Source of the DNA: SAR202 cluster bacterium Io17-Chloro-G7
GTDB lineage: Bacteria; Chloroflexota; Dehalococcoidia; UBA3495
Length of the DNA: 16,140 nucleotides
Reading direction: 5' to 3'
Assembly (NCBI GenBank): GCA_002817055.1
Contig: MUCU01000032.1
Coordinates: forward strand, 1-16,140
Position 1 is the stretch's first letter. Each line of letters starts with the position of its first letter. This document shows positions 7,016 through 14,208 of this stretch, piece after piece. The notes under the pieces were generated by a model. It did not search any database. It saw only the letters and a list, made by a program, of their open reading frames with translations, and had not been told where the DNA came from. The position numbers were made by a program, and so were the translations under genes.

Positions 7016-8110
7016 ATGGGAGAAATTCTAGGTATTGGAATCACCCATTATCCACCCCTATTGGACAATTCCGAAAGCTTTAGTCTAATTCCAATTATCT
7101 CGAAGAGCCCCATGGTCCCCGACGAGATGAAGAACCCGGAAAACTGGCCGGAACCCATGCAAATAGAGTATGCCAACGAGAAGGCCCTGACCATTGAACA
7201 CCGGGAGCGATTAATCGAGGCCTTGCGCCGGGTACGCCGGGCTATCGATGATTTCAAGCCCGACGGCATTATTATCTTTGGCGACGACCAATACGAAAAT
7301 TTCAAGGAGGACTGCGTCCCGCCTTTCTGCGTCCACATCCGTGACCGGATGGAGAGCCAGCCCTTCATGAATCCCATGCTCGGCCTGGGCAGCAACAATG
7401 TGTGGGGAGAGCCAGACGACAAGGTCTTTGTGCATCAAGGGGACAAAGACCTAGCCAAACACATCACTACGGAGCTACTGGACCGCGGGTTCCCGATGGC
7501 CTACTCATTGACCAATAGCCACCATGCCGAGGAACACGGTCCCACCGGCTTGACCCATGCATTCTTAAACGGCCTGCTTTATCTGGACTGGGACCGGAAA
7601 GGGTTCGACTACCCGGTGATTCCCATTCAGGTGAACGCTTACGGCAAAAACGTGATCCAAAGTGAAGGCGCTATCGCCCACCTCAAACCCAACCGCAAGA
7701 ACGAACTATATGGCGACGAGTTTTCTCCGCCAGCCCCTAGCCCTGCTACTTGCGTACAACTGGGTCAGCACATGAGAGAAATCCTGGAGGAGCTGCCGGG
7801 CAAATACGTAATAATGGCTTCTTCCGGATGGTCCCACGCCTTCCTGGTCGCCAAGAACCATTGGCTTTGGCCAGACATTGAGGCCGACCGGAAGCACTTT
7901 GAAGACTTACGCGACGGCAATTTTGACAAATGGGCGCAGTTGACCAACGACCAGATAGACGAATCCGGCCAGCAGGAGTTCCGAAACTGGATCTGCTTGT
8001 CCGGAGCGATGGAAGGGTATAAGGCAGAGATCGTCGACTACATGGAAAACTACATTTTCAACTCAAACAAGTGCTTCGCTGTCTTGCGACCCGGCGAAAG
8101 CTCATCTTGA
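7016..8110 (+). CDS. LigB-family class III extradiol dioxygenase-like protein
   Basis: The family cleaves catecholic rings using Fe(II). AGGAGG (7003-7008) supports ATG 7016, giving 364 residues. Compared with LigB: H11 in ITHYPP fits the first metal ligand; E321 in GQQEFRNWICLSGAMEG fits the glutamate ligand; H274 in ASSGWSHAF fits the catalytic histidine. The second histidine ligand, expected in a D-H-x-x-x-F context, is glutamine here (FGDDQYENF, Q92). SHHAEEHGPTGLTHAF (168-183) is also typical of the family. The protein may be a dioxygenase subfamily with an altered metal site or a related non-oxygenase. There is no separate small LigA-like gene next to it. Substrate unknown. Confidence 0.85.
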   Translation: MGEILGIGITHYPPLLDNSESFSLIPIISKSPMVPDEMKNPENWPEPMQIEYANEKALTIEHRERLIEALRRVRRAIDDFKPDGIIIFGDDQYENFKEDCVPPFCVHIRDRMESQPFMNPMLGLGSNNVWGEPDDKVFVHQGDKDLAKHITTELLDRGFPMAYSLTNSHHAEEHGPTGLTHAFLNGLLYLDWDRKGFDYPVIPIQVNAYGKNVIQSEGAIAHLKPNRKNELYGDEFSPPAPSPATCVQLGQHMREILEELPGKYVIMASSGWSHAFLVAKNHWLWPDIEADRKHFEDLRDGNFDKWAQLTNDQIDESGQQEFRNWICLSGAMEGYKAEIVDYMENYIFNSNKCFAVLRPGESSS

Positions 8111-8249
8111 CCCTTGTCACCCATAAGGTGGAAGAGGCGAACGCCTAACCCATCGGCCATACTCAAATGAGACCTTACAGCTGTTCCTAAGGGTGCAATC
8201 TGGCATTCCGGGAATTTGGGAACTAGCAATTTCGCTGGATTTTGGTCCT

Positions 8250-8283
8250 CGCCGGGACGACGAAAGGAAACTGCCTCCCGGCG
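8250..8283 (+). other. inverted repeat in the gap before the selenoprotein gene
   Basis: CGCCGGGA (8250-8257) and TCCCGGCG (8276-8283) form a perfect 8-bp stem with an 18-nt loop. It lies 140 bp after the dioxygenase-like gene and just upstream of the candidate selenoprotein promoter. There is no U-tract. It could be a processing or termination structure. Confidence 0.35.
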
Positions 8284-8297
8284 GTCCACAGCGTCCC

Positions 8298-8326
8298 TTG
8301 CAAACTCCCACTGGTTTAGTTACACT
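8298..8326 (+). promoter_or_regulatory. candidate promoter of the selenoprotein gene
   Basis: TTGCAA (8298-8303) and TACACT (8321-8326) are separated by exactly 17 bp. The start of transcription would fall near 8333, about 27 nt before ATG 8360. Confidence 0.4.
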
Positions 8327-8359
8327 CGAATTATCCAGCCATCGCTAATTAGGAGAACT

Positions 8360-8656
8360 ATGCCCGGTAGCGAATTCGGAAAAGTCGAAGTCGAAATCCT
8401 ATACTGCGCCTCTTGAGGTTACTATCCTGTCGCCACGTGGTTGGCGTCGGAATTCTTTCACTCGGATGCCCCCGGCGACGTCGCATTGAAACTAACGCCC
8501 GACGGCAAAGGCCGCTTGGAAGTCTACCTAGACGGAGAGAAAATCTTCGACCGCAAAGAGGCAGGCGCTTTCCCCGATTTGGGCAAGGTCAATGAACTAA
8601 AGATGACTATTGCCGAAAAGCTATTTGAAATCGAGGACGCCCTAACCGCTGATTAG
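8360..8656 (+). CDS. SelW-like (Rdx family) selenoprotein, in-frame TGA = Sec19
   Basis: One reading frame runs from ATG 8360 to TAG 8656, broken only by TGA at 8414-8416. Reading it as selenocysteine gives 98 residues, the usual size of SelW/SelT/SelH-type Rdx proteins. The start VEVEILYCASU (9-19) is the first strand and CxxU redox motif of the thioredoxin-like fold (C16, U19). It continues directly into GYYPVATWLASEFF, a matching helix, then VALKLTPDGKGRLEVYLDGEKIFDRKEAG and FPDLGKVNELK, the conserved second half. Similarity extends seamlessly on both sides of the TGA, so neither half is a separate gene. AGGAG (8351-8355) precedes the ATG. A SECIS-like hairpin follows the TGA and a terminator follows the gene. 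The molecular role of the family is redox-related but not well defined. Confidence 0.9.
8427..8450 (+). promoter_or_regulatory. bacterial SECIS-like hairpin
   Basis: Within the coding RNA, CUGUCGCCA (8427-8435) pairs with UGGCGUCGG (8442-8450). The upper stem has five Watson-Crick pairs, followed by one U-U mismatch and three more pairs including a G-U. The 6-nt loop CGUGGU contains a G in its first two positions and a GGU. The loop begins 20 nt after the UGA. These values fit the general description of bacterial SECIS elements bound by SelB. Confidence 0.7.
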
Positions 8657-8734
8657 CGCCCTTCATCCTATGGTTTAATCCAGGGCGCCCAACCCAAGGA
8701 GTCCCCTTATTCACTGGGATCGACACCAGATTGA

Positions 8735-8770
8735 TGCAGACCCGTCTGAACTAACGGTCTGCATCTTTTT
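8735..8770 (+). terminator. rho-independent terminator after the selenoprotein gene
   Basis: TGCAGACCCGT (8735-8745) pairs with ACGGTCTGCA (8754-8763), with one bulged C and an 8-nt loop. TCTTTTT follows immediately. It ends less than 50 bp before the pentapeptide-repeat gene, so that gene must start after it and has its own promoter or depends on readthrough. Confidence 0.8.
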
Positions 8771-8816
8771 ATGGTCAAACAACGACCACATCCAGTCTGG
8801 CAAATTGGAGCAACTC

Positions 8817-9518
8817 TTGGCCAACGCAGAGCATATCCAGATAGCCAAATCGGGCCCGGCGGCCTTCGGCGAGTGGCGGGAACAGAACCCCAACACCCAA
8901 CTAGACCTGTCGGGTGCAGACCTAGCCGGGATAAACCTGAAGGGCGCCAAAATCCGTGGGGCGAACCTGTCGGGCGCAGACTTAGCCGGAGCAACATTGG
9001 GCCGTGCCAGCCTTGCGGGAGCTAACCTTTCCGGGGCCAATCTGGAAGCGGCAGATCTGGGACGCGCTATCTTGACCGGGGCCAACTGTTCGGGCGCAAG
9101 CTTGCTCAACGTCAATTTGTTCTGGGCCGACCTGAATAACTGCAACCTTTCGGGAGCTGTTCTCCGCTTGTGCCGCTTGGGCCGGGCTTCATTCGTGGGC
9201 GCAAACTTGAGCGGTGCGGACTTTAGCCAAGCCAACATGATCGAAGCAGACCTACGCAACACCAACATGGAAGGAGCGACGTTTCATTCCTCCAACATGA
9301 ACGGGGCCGACTTGGGCCGCGCATTCATGAATGGCGCTGATTTCAAACTAGCCATGATCCGCGATTCCATGTTCGTGGCGGCAGACCTTCGGGGCGCCAA
9401 CTTTCAACAAGCCAGCCTACACCGCTCGGACATGACCATGGCCAAGTACGACGAATCGACCCGGTTCCCCGTGGGCTTCGACCCCAACGACACCGGGCAG
9501 AAGGATGTCGACGGCTAG
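8817..9518 (+). CDS. pentapeptide-repeat protein
   Basis: From about residue 30 onward the protein consists of A(D/N)LxG-type pentapeptides (LSGADLAGINLKGAKIRGAN and so on), about 35 repeats up to residue 215. Such repeats form a right-handed quadrilateral beta-helix; some family members mimic DNA and bind gyrase, but most have no known role. I prefer TTG 8817 as the start. GGAG (8807-8810) lies 6 nt upstream, and the resulting MANAEHIQIAKSG resembles the usual opening of this family (MANxEHLxIL), followed by a WREQNP linker. TTG 8805 is in frame but has no ribosome site. There is no signal peptide. Central repeats contain three cysteines within about 40 residues. The last 25 residues fall outside the repeat. 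Confidence 0.88.
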   Translation: MANAEHIQIAKSGPAAFGEWREQNPNTQLDLSGADLAGINLKGAKIRGANLSGADLAGATLGRASLAGANLSGANLEAADLGRAILTGANCSGASLLNVNLFWADLNNCNLSGAVLRLCRLGRASFVGANLSGADFSQANMIEADLRNTNMEGATFHSSNMNGADLGRAFMNGADFKLAMIRDSMFVAADLRGANFQQASLHRSDMTMAKYDESTRFPVGFDPNDTGQKDVDG

Positions 9519-9685
9519 CCCGGGCTTATTTCCCGCAACTTGGTCCGAGCCGGCTAAGAATCCGCTATTGGCTTTAGCGCCGCCGGATTTCATACCCTGG
9601 GGAACTTTTCCCTGGAACCCCATATGTTAAAATGATCCAGAACGGCAGCTTCGGGCGCTCCTTCGAATTCATACCGGAGACACAA

Positions 9686-9715
9686 ATGGGCGGTAGCGCA
9701 TCAGGTAAGGGTTAA
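9686..9715 (+). other. nine-codon upstream ORF abutting the DRTGG gene
   Basis: ATG 9686 follows GGAG by 8 nt and reads nine codons (MGGSASGKG) to TAA 9713-9715. The next codon, in the same frame, is the TTG start of the DRTGG protein. It could couple translation or be an accident. Confidence 0.25.
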
Positions 9716-10747
9716 TTGGCAATCTTGCAGATCGCAGCGGACCGTCCGGGCTCTGGGAAATCCAGCCTGTCTGGCGCCTTGCTACTCCACCTAACTTGCG
9801 CAAACAGGCGGGCCGCCTACTATAAACCTTTATCCAAGCTTGCTGAAAACGACCTCGACGTCGCCTTTTTCTCCCAGTCGCTTAAGGCCAACGCTGCCTT
9901 CACACCACCTCCAGCCGCAAGCCCAATGCCCCGGTCCAATTCTAGCCTTGACGCCAATCTCTCCACCCGAGTGGAGGCGGAGGTAACTCGACTCAAGAGC
10001 TTGGCCGAATCAGTACTGTTGGAAGGCCCCGACCTAGCAGATACGGAAGGTGTGGTTTCACCCCTCCCCCTAGAATTGTCGAGCGCTACCGGTTCCTGGA
10101 TTGTGGCTGTGTTTAGTTACTCGAAAGAGTTGACGTCCGATGCTATAGCCGAATCCTGCCAACCCTTGGGAGAGCGCTTGGCTGGCGTGCTCATAAACAG
10201 CGTAACGGCGTATCGCGGTCATCATGCCAAGAACGTTCTTGGCGCTGAATTAATCAACAGAGGGATTCCCTTTTTGGGGGCGGTTCCCGAGGACCGGACA
10301 ATGTTGGGGGTCTCGGTCCAGCAAATATTGGACTACTTGAAAGGACGCTGGGTACAAGAGCCGGAGCATGTGGATGCCCGAGTGGAGCGGTTCTTGATAG
10401 GTGGCAACATATTGGATGACGGTCCCAGTTATTTTGGCCGCCTCGCCAATCAAGCAGTCATCACCCGCGGCGCCCGGCCCGACATTCAGATGGCCAGCCT
10501 AACCAGCCACCCTCTCTGCATAGTGTTGACCGGCGGTCAGGAACCCGCCGAGTACGTTAAGGCTGAGGCATCGCAAAGAGGCGTGCCTCTAATTCTGGTT
10601 GATACCAATACTATTGATACCGCAGACTCGCTTAGCGGCCTTCTTGACTTGGCCACGTCTCGAAGCGTACAGAAAATCCAGCGCTTCTTGCATTTGCTGG
10701 AGGAAAACGCCGACCTCGAAGCAATGGCGTCTCTGGCACTCAGCTGA
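9716..10747 (+). CDS. BioD-like P-loop and DRTGG domain protein (phosphotransacetylase N-terminal-like)
   Basis: The product resembles stand-alone versions of the N-terminal half of long phosphotransacetylases: a BioD/CobB-like P-loop domain followed by a DRTGG domain. DRPGSGKSS (9-17) is the P-loop. LLEGPDLAD (101-109) matches the BioD-like acidic strand. GVLINSV (157-163) and AVPEDRTMLGVSVQQI (189-204) are typical of the first domain's end. The DRTGG domain covers about 215-315, with RFLIGGN, AVITRGARPDIQMASL and CIVLTGG. There is no catalytic phosphotransacetylase domain, so a regulatory role is likely. The start is TTG 9716, with AAGG at 9707-9710. A nine-codon ORF (9686-9715) ends exactly before it. 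Confidence 0.8.
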   Translation: MAILQIAADRPGSGKSSLSGALLLHLTCANRRAAYYKPLSKLAENDLDVAFFSQSLKANAAFTPPPAASPMPRSNSSLDANLSTRVEAEVTRLKSLAESVLLEGPDLADTEGVVSPLPLELSSATGSWIVAVFSYSKELTSDAIAESCQPLGERLAGVLINSVTAYRGHHAKNVLGAELINRGIPFLGAVPEDRTMLGVSVQQILDYLKGRWVQEPEHVDARVERFLIGGNILDDGPSYFGRLANQAVITRGARPDIQMASLTSHPLCIVLTGGQEPAEYVKAEASQRGVPLILVDTNTIDTADSLSGLLDLATSRSVQKIQRFLHLLEENADLEAMASLALS

Positions 10748-10756
10748 CCGATTAAC

Positions 10757-10779
10757 GGCTGACCCGACCAGCCTTTCTT
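10757..10779 (+). terminator. weak terminator after the DRTGG gene
   Basis: GGCTG (10757-10761) pairs with CAGCC (10769-10773) over a 7-nt loop, followed by TTTCTT. The short stem makes it uncertain. Confidence 0.3.
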
Positions 10780-10846
10780 GCCCCAATGGCAATTGCTCTA
10801 ACCTCATGGCAACCTACGCCCCGCCATCCCTAGACACCACACCAAT

Positions 10847-10910
10847 GGTCGATGGTGGCGCTGACCCATTTGTTTGTTAGTAGAGTCTCGATGTATCGCC
10901 ACCATCGACC
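10847..10910. repeat. 14-bp perfect inverted repeat at the end of the SDR gene
   Basis: GGTCGATGGTGGCG (10847-10860) and CGCCACCATCGACC (10897-10910) are exact inverse copies, 36 nt apart. The right arm encodes part of the dehydrogenase C-terminus (VDGGD); the left arm lies past its stop codon. It may terminate or protect the transcripts of the convergent genes. Confidence 0.7.
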
Positions 10911-11650
10911 GGGAGGACCGCGCCATTCACGAAACGCGACGCATCCGAGCACAACCAGACTATCGCCTCCGCCGTCTCTTCGGCAAAGCCAAACCGATTG
11001 AGGGCTGAATAGCGACTGACAACCGCCTGAATCACATCCGGAGCGGCCTCCACATACGGATCCACCATCTCAGAGTGTGTAAAACCTGGAGCCACGACAT
11101 TGATTTTGATGCCATGCTGCGCATAGTCAACCGCAGCAGTCTTGGACAGGCCGACGAGGCCGAATTTACTCGCGCTATACGGCGCATGCCCAACATCATT
11201 TGGCTTGGAACCGTAAACAGAGGATATATTGACGATAGAACCCTTTCCCTGCTTGAGCATTGCGAGAATTTCGTACTTCATGCACAGCCACACCCGCTTC
11301 AAATTGGTGTTCATGACTTCATCCCAGCCCTCCTCCTCAATCTCCGCCACCGGCACCATCACGGGTCCAGTGATGCCCGCATTGTTGACCGCACAATCCA
11401 GTTTGCCGATTTTGGCCACTGTGCCATCAATCAAAGCTTCAATATCGGCCCGTTTGGTGACGTCGGTCTTGATGAACAGCCCTTCGGCTCCCAAGGCCTT
11501 GATCTTTTCCACGACCGCCTAGCTCTGCTCTTCTCGGCGAGCGGCAACGACAACCGTGGCCCCTTCTTGGGCGAATTTCAAAGCCGCCGCTTCACCCAGC
11601 CCGGAACTCGCTGCGGTGACAATCACCACTTTCCCTTCGAAGGTTTTCAT
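10877..11650 (-). pseudogene. short-chain dehydrogenase/reductase interrupted by one TAG codon
   Basis: The frame from ATG 11650 to 10877 codes for a complete classical SDR (NAD(P)-dependent oxidoreductase, about 257 residues), except for TAG at codon 44 (11519-11521). Before it: VIVTAASSGLGEAAALKFAQEG, the dinucleotide-binding start, with alanine where TGASSG is usual. After it: NNAGI, NISSVYG with the catalytic serine, YSASK with tyrosine and lysine, and a C-terminal VLPVDGGD. The context RREEQS-stop-AVVEKI suggests a single GAG-to-TAG change. GGGAG (11659-11663) stands 8 nt before ATG 11650, and a good promoter lies upstream. A GTG at 11512 could restart a shorter protein, but that would lack the cofactor-binding glycine loop. 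Substrate unknown. Recent inactivation or a sequencing error are the simplest explanations. Confidence 0.85.
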
Positions 11651-11739
11651 CGGTTTCTCTCCCTCACCTGTGATGGCCTGGTTCTTTTCTTTCCACCCGG
11701 CAAGACCTCTCCAATCATGTGTTCTGTGGGATGCCTCGA

Positions 11740-11768
11740 ACTATAAAAGGGCCGCCCCAGGGCGTCAA
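11740..11768 (-). promoter_or_regulatory. promoter of the short-chain dehydrogenase gene
   Basis: On the minus strand, TTGACG (11768-11763) and TATAGT (11745-11740) are 17 bp apart, five of six matches to consensus in each box. A leader of about 80 nt would precede ATG 11650. Confidence 0.55.
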
Positions 11769-12028
11769 CTTCTTCTGATTCACTCAACCAAGCTGCTCCG
11801 ATATGGTAACCATCCCCTGAAGAGTGTAATAGTCAATAAATGCCTGCCCCTACCCAACAGTCTCCCTCGGGGCGGTCCATTTGCCACGGACGACCTCACA
11901 ACTGTCCGAAATGGCGGCGCATTCCCGCTGCATTAACAGCAGGGTAGCCAGGCGCCAGCCGTCTATTTACCGCATCACTTGTTGAGCAATATGGGGAATG
12001 AAGAAGACAGAGGCCACGTAGCAAGAAG

Positions 12029-12052
12029 AAAGCCGGGAAGCCCCGGCTTTTT
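12029..12052. terminator. terminator hairpin downstream of the helicase gene
   Basis: AAAGCCGGG (12029-12037) pairs with CCCGGCTTT (12042-12050) around a 4-nt loop. On the plus strand five T follow the stem; on the minus strand, the direction of helicase transcription, TTTCTTCTT follows. It is located 54-77 nt after the helicase stop and may work in both directions. Confidence 0.6.
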
Positions 12053-12105
12053 CCTAATACCAATTTAGTTGCATTACATCTGCTGTCGGCTAACGAAGCA
12101 CTTTT

Positions 12106-13950
12106 CTAGCGGCCTGTAAACCGACTCGATGTTTTCCTCTTTACCGTGCGTTTGCCGAGAAATGAGGGACCGTTCCCTCCGCTATCTTGGCGCTTTCTTT
12201 CCCTATTGGCGTCGGCGCTCTGGCCTGGTCTACCCGCGCTGCCTGGCCTGTTAGTGTCACCAGGCCTGCCCGTGCCATTTGGTCTACCTGTGCCACCGGG
12301 CCTCCCGATCTCTCCAAGCCTGCCTGTGTTGCTCGGTCTGCCGGCGCTGTTTGGCCTGCCTGTACCACTGGGTCTGCCGATTTCGCCGGGTCGGCCCGTT
12401 CCGCTTGGCTTACTTGTGCTGCTCGATCTATTGGCTCCGCTTTGGCTAACGGTGCTGTTTGGCCTAGCTGTTCCGCCGGGCCTGCCGTTGCTACTGGGCC
12501 CGCCAATCTCGCCGGGTCTGCCCGTGCTATTTGGTCTGCCTATGCCGCCGGGCCTTGGGATCTCGCCGAGTCTGCCCGTGCCGCTTGGTCTGCTGGCGCC
12601 GCTGGGCCCGCCCGACCCGCCAGGTCTGCTGATACTATTTGGCCTGCCCCGACCGCCCGACCTACCTGCCCCGACAGGGCTGCCTGTACTGCTGGGCCTC
12701 CCATTGCTGCTGGGTCGACCGGTCTCGCCGGGCGTACTGGCGCCGCTTTGGCTGCCTGTGTTGTTTGGCCTACCCGCACCGCCGACCCTGGGCCTCTCAT
12801 CCGGGAACTGTTCCTCTGGAGAGAAATTCCCGTAATCAAACCCTGGCAGGCGCCGACGTTCGATGCGCGTGCCTATTTCCTTTTCCACCTCGCGGATCAG
12901 AGCGCCATCGGCCGCTCCGGCCAGGGTGAATGCCTCGCCGGTCTGCTCAGCGCGGCCCGTACGGCCTATCCGGTGGGTGTAGGCATCGGAAGTGCCGGGA
13001 AAATCAAAGTTGATTACGTGGGAGACATCGGGCACATCGATACCATGAGCGGCAATGTCGGTGGCTACCAGAATGTCGATTTTCCCGTCCCGAAATCCGT
13101 CCATGGCCCGTTGGCGAGCGTTTTGTGACATGTTTCCTTGGAGCGCCGCTACCCGGTACGACTTTTTAGCCAGGTCCAAGGCCAAGGTGCGTGCCCGGTG
13201 CTTCGTCCGGGTGAAGACCAAGGCTCGACCGGTGGCAGTCTGTTCCAAAAGTGCCAAGAGCAGGCTCTTTTTGAGTGTCTCCGGCACTGGGTAAAGGGCG
13301 TGGAAAACGGTCTTGGCCGGGGCAATGGCCCCGATCTGGACCTGCATTGGGTCCTTCAGTATGCCCACGGCCAAAGAGCGGATCTCCTTGGGCATGGTGG
13401 CCGAAAAGAAAAGGGTCTGCCGTTCGGCGGGGATGTGGGCCAAGATTCGGCGCACATCGGGCAGGAATCCCATATCGCACATGGTATCGGCCTCGTCCAA
13501 GACCAACACCTCAACGTTCGACAGGTCGATATCTTTTTGGTCCACGTGGTCCAGCAAGCGTCCGGGACAGGCCACCATCACTTGGGGGCCACGTCTGACT
13601 CCAGCCAATTGGGGGCCTTTGCCAACGCCACCGTAAATAGCAATGCTTTTTACCCGGAGGTGTTTCCCAAGGTCAACGAAGGTCTGGTGTATTTGCTCGG
13701 CCAACTCCCGAGTTGGAGCAATGACCAAGGCTCGAATCCCTCTCTTAGGGGTTGCGCTGGCCAGGCGGTGGAGGATGGGGAGAGCGAATGCGGCGGTCTT
13801 ACCAGTGCCGGTTTGAGCCAGTCCCAAGACATCCCGGCCACCTAGTGCGCCCGGGATTGCTTGTGCCTGGATCGGTGTGGGCTTAATGTAACCTGCCGAC
13901 TTGACACCGGCCAACACCTGAGGGTGGAGGGAGAATTTTTCGAAGCTCAC
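12106..13950 (-). CDS. DEAD-box ATP-dependent RNA helicase with hexapeptide-repeat tail
   Basis: The protein unwinds RNA duplexes, probably in ribosome assembly or mRNA turnover. Core motifs are intact: Q-motif TPIQAQ (25-30), AQTGTGKT (45-52), PTRELAEQ (79-86), DEAD (152-155), SAT (183-185), VATDIAAHGID (295-305) and HRIGRTGR (326-333). The core resembles RhlE-type helicases. After about residue 392 it changes to some 31 hexapeptides close to GRPxxT (393-578), ending in a basic segment (KRTVKRKTSSRFTGR). The tail is arginine- and glycine-rich, without aromatic residues, and likely a disordered RNA-binding extension. The start is GTG 13950, with AAGGAG (13962-13967) at 11 nt. Long antisense open frames in the repeat region are composition artefacts. 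Confidence 0.95.
   Translation of the reverse strand: MSFEKFSLHPQVLAGVKSAGYIKPTPIQAQAIPGALGGRDVLGLAQTGTGKTAAFALPILHRLASATPKRGIRALVIAPTRELAEQIHQTFVDLGKHLRVKSIAIYGGVGKGPQLAGVRRGPQVMVACPGRLLDHVDQKDIDLSNVEVLVLDEADTMCDMGFLPDVRRILAHIPAERQTLFFSATMPKEIRSLAVGILKDPMQVQIGAIAPAKTVFHALYPVPETLKKSLLLALLEQTATGRALVFTRTKHRARTLALDLAKKSYRVAALQGNMSQNARQRAMDGFRDGKIDILVATDIAAHGIDVPDVSHVINFDFPGTSDAYTHRIGRTGRAEQTGEAFTLAGAADGALIREVEKEIGTRIERRRLPGFDYGNFSPEEQFPDERPRVGGAGRPNNTGSQSGASTPGETGRPSSNGRPSSTGSPVGAGRSGGRGRPNSISRPGGSGGPSGASRPSGTGRLGEIPRPGGIGRPNSTGRPGEIGGPSSNGRPGGTARPNSTVSQSGANRSSSTSKPSGTGRPGEIGRPSGTGRPNSAGRPSNTGRLGEIGRPGGTGRPNGTGRPGDTNRPGSAGRPGQSADANRERKRQDSGGNGPSFLGKRTVKRKTSSRFTGR
12217..12774 (-). repeat. 18-bp periodic coding repeat (31 hexapeptides)
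   Basis: The region encodes about 31 consecutive six-residue units near GRPGGT, GRPNST and GRLGEI, in frame in the helicase tail. Larger blocks recur, for example GRLGEI-xRPGGx-GRPNxT appears twice. Third-codon positions vary between units, so the array is not very recent as a whole. Confidence 0.85.
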
Positions 13951-14026
13951 TTAGGGGGTTACTCCTTGACTGTTTTACAGAGCCAAGTCGCAACATAAGC
14001 CCCATGATCACGGTCAATCTGGAATT

Positions 14027-14052
14027 GCGGCTAAGCCGCTAAGTAATTACTT
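14027..14052. promoter_or_regulatory. two adjacent palindromes upstream of the helicase, possible operator
   Basis: GCGGCT-A-AGCCGC (14027-14039) is a perfect dyad around one base. The base pair after it begins AAGTAATTACTT (14041-14052), a perfect 12-bp palindrome. They lie 77-102 bp before the helicase start. Binding by a dimeric regulator, or a hairpin in the helicase leader, are both possible. Confidence 0.35.
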
Positions 14053-14059
14053 TCCTCAG

Positions 14060-14097
14060 TATAGCATGCGGCCTGCCTTATAGCATGCGGCCTGCCT
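14060..14097. repeat. 19-bp perfect tandem duplication
   Basis: Two exact copies of TATAGCATGCGGCCTGCCT, 110-147 bp upstream of the helicase start. Confidence 0.9.
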
Positions 14098-14208
14098 TAC
14101 AAGCAGACCTTCCGGCCCCAACGACCGTGTTTCATCCAGACAAATATAGACAACTAGACGCGGAAATCCAGAACACAATTGATTCTCTCAAACTCTTTGC
14201 CTCTTTCA

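Larger units (their letters stand above)
11651..12105. other. intergenic region between the SDR and helicase genes
   Basis: It holds the SDR promoter and ribosome site at one end and the helicase terminator hairpin at the other. I see no gene between about 11770 and 12025. Confidence 0.55.

Noticed and set aside
8441..8656. Stand-alone small protein starting at TTG 8441
   Set aside because: This start lies inside the first helix of the SelW-like fold and would drop the redox motif. The upstream frame across the TGA supplies the missing strand and has a ribosome site.
11519..11521. TAG decoded as pyrrolysine
   Set aside because: The site is a surface-helix glutamate position in SDR enzymes, with no functional reason for pyrrolysine; a nonsense mutation is simpler.
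11556..11936. ORF of 126 codons on the plus strand
   Set aside because: It overlaps the dehydrogenase antisense and its promoter; there is no ribosome site or recognisable motif.
12146..13128. Long antisense ORFs of 229 and 313 codons opposite the helicase tail
   Set aside because: They are proline/leucine- or alanine-rich mirror readings of the GRPxxT repeat and have no independent ribosome sites.
13138..13845. 235-codon ORF opposite the helicase core
   Set aside because: It is antisense to conserved DEAD-box motifs, so its openness follows from codon composition.
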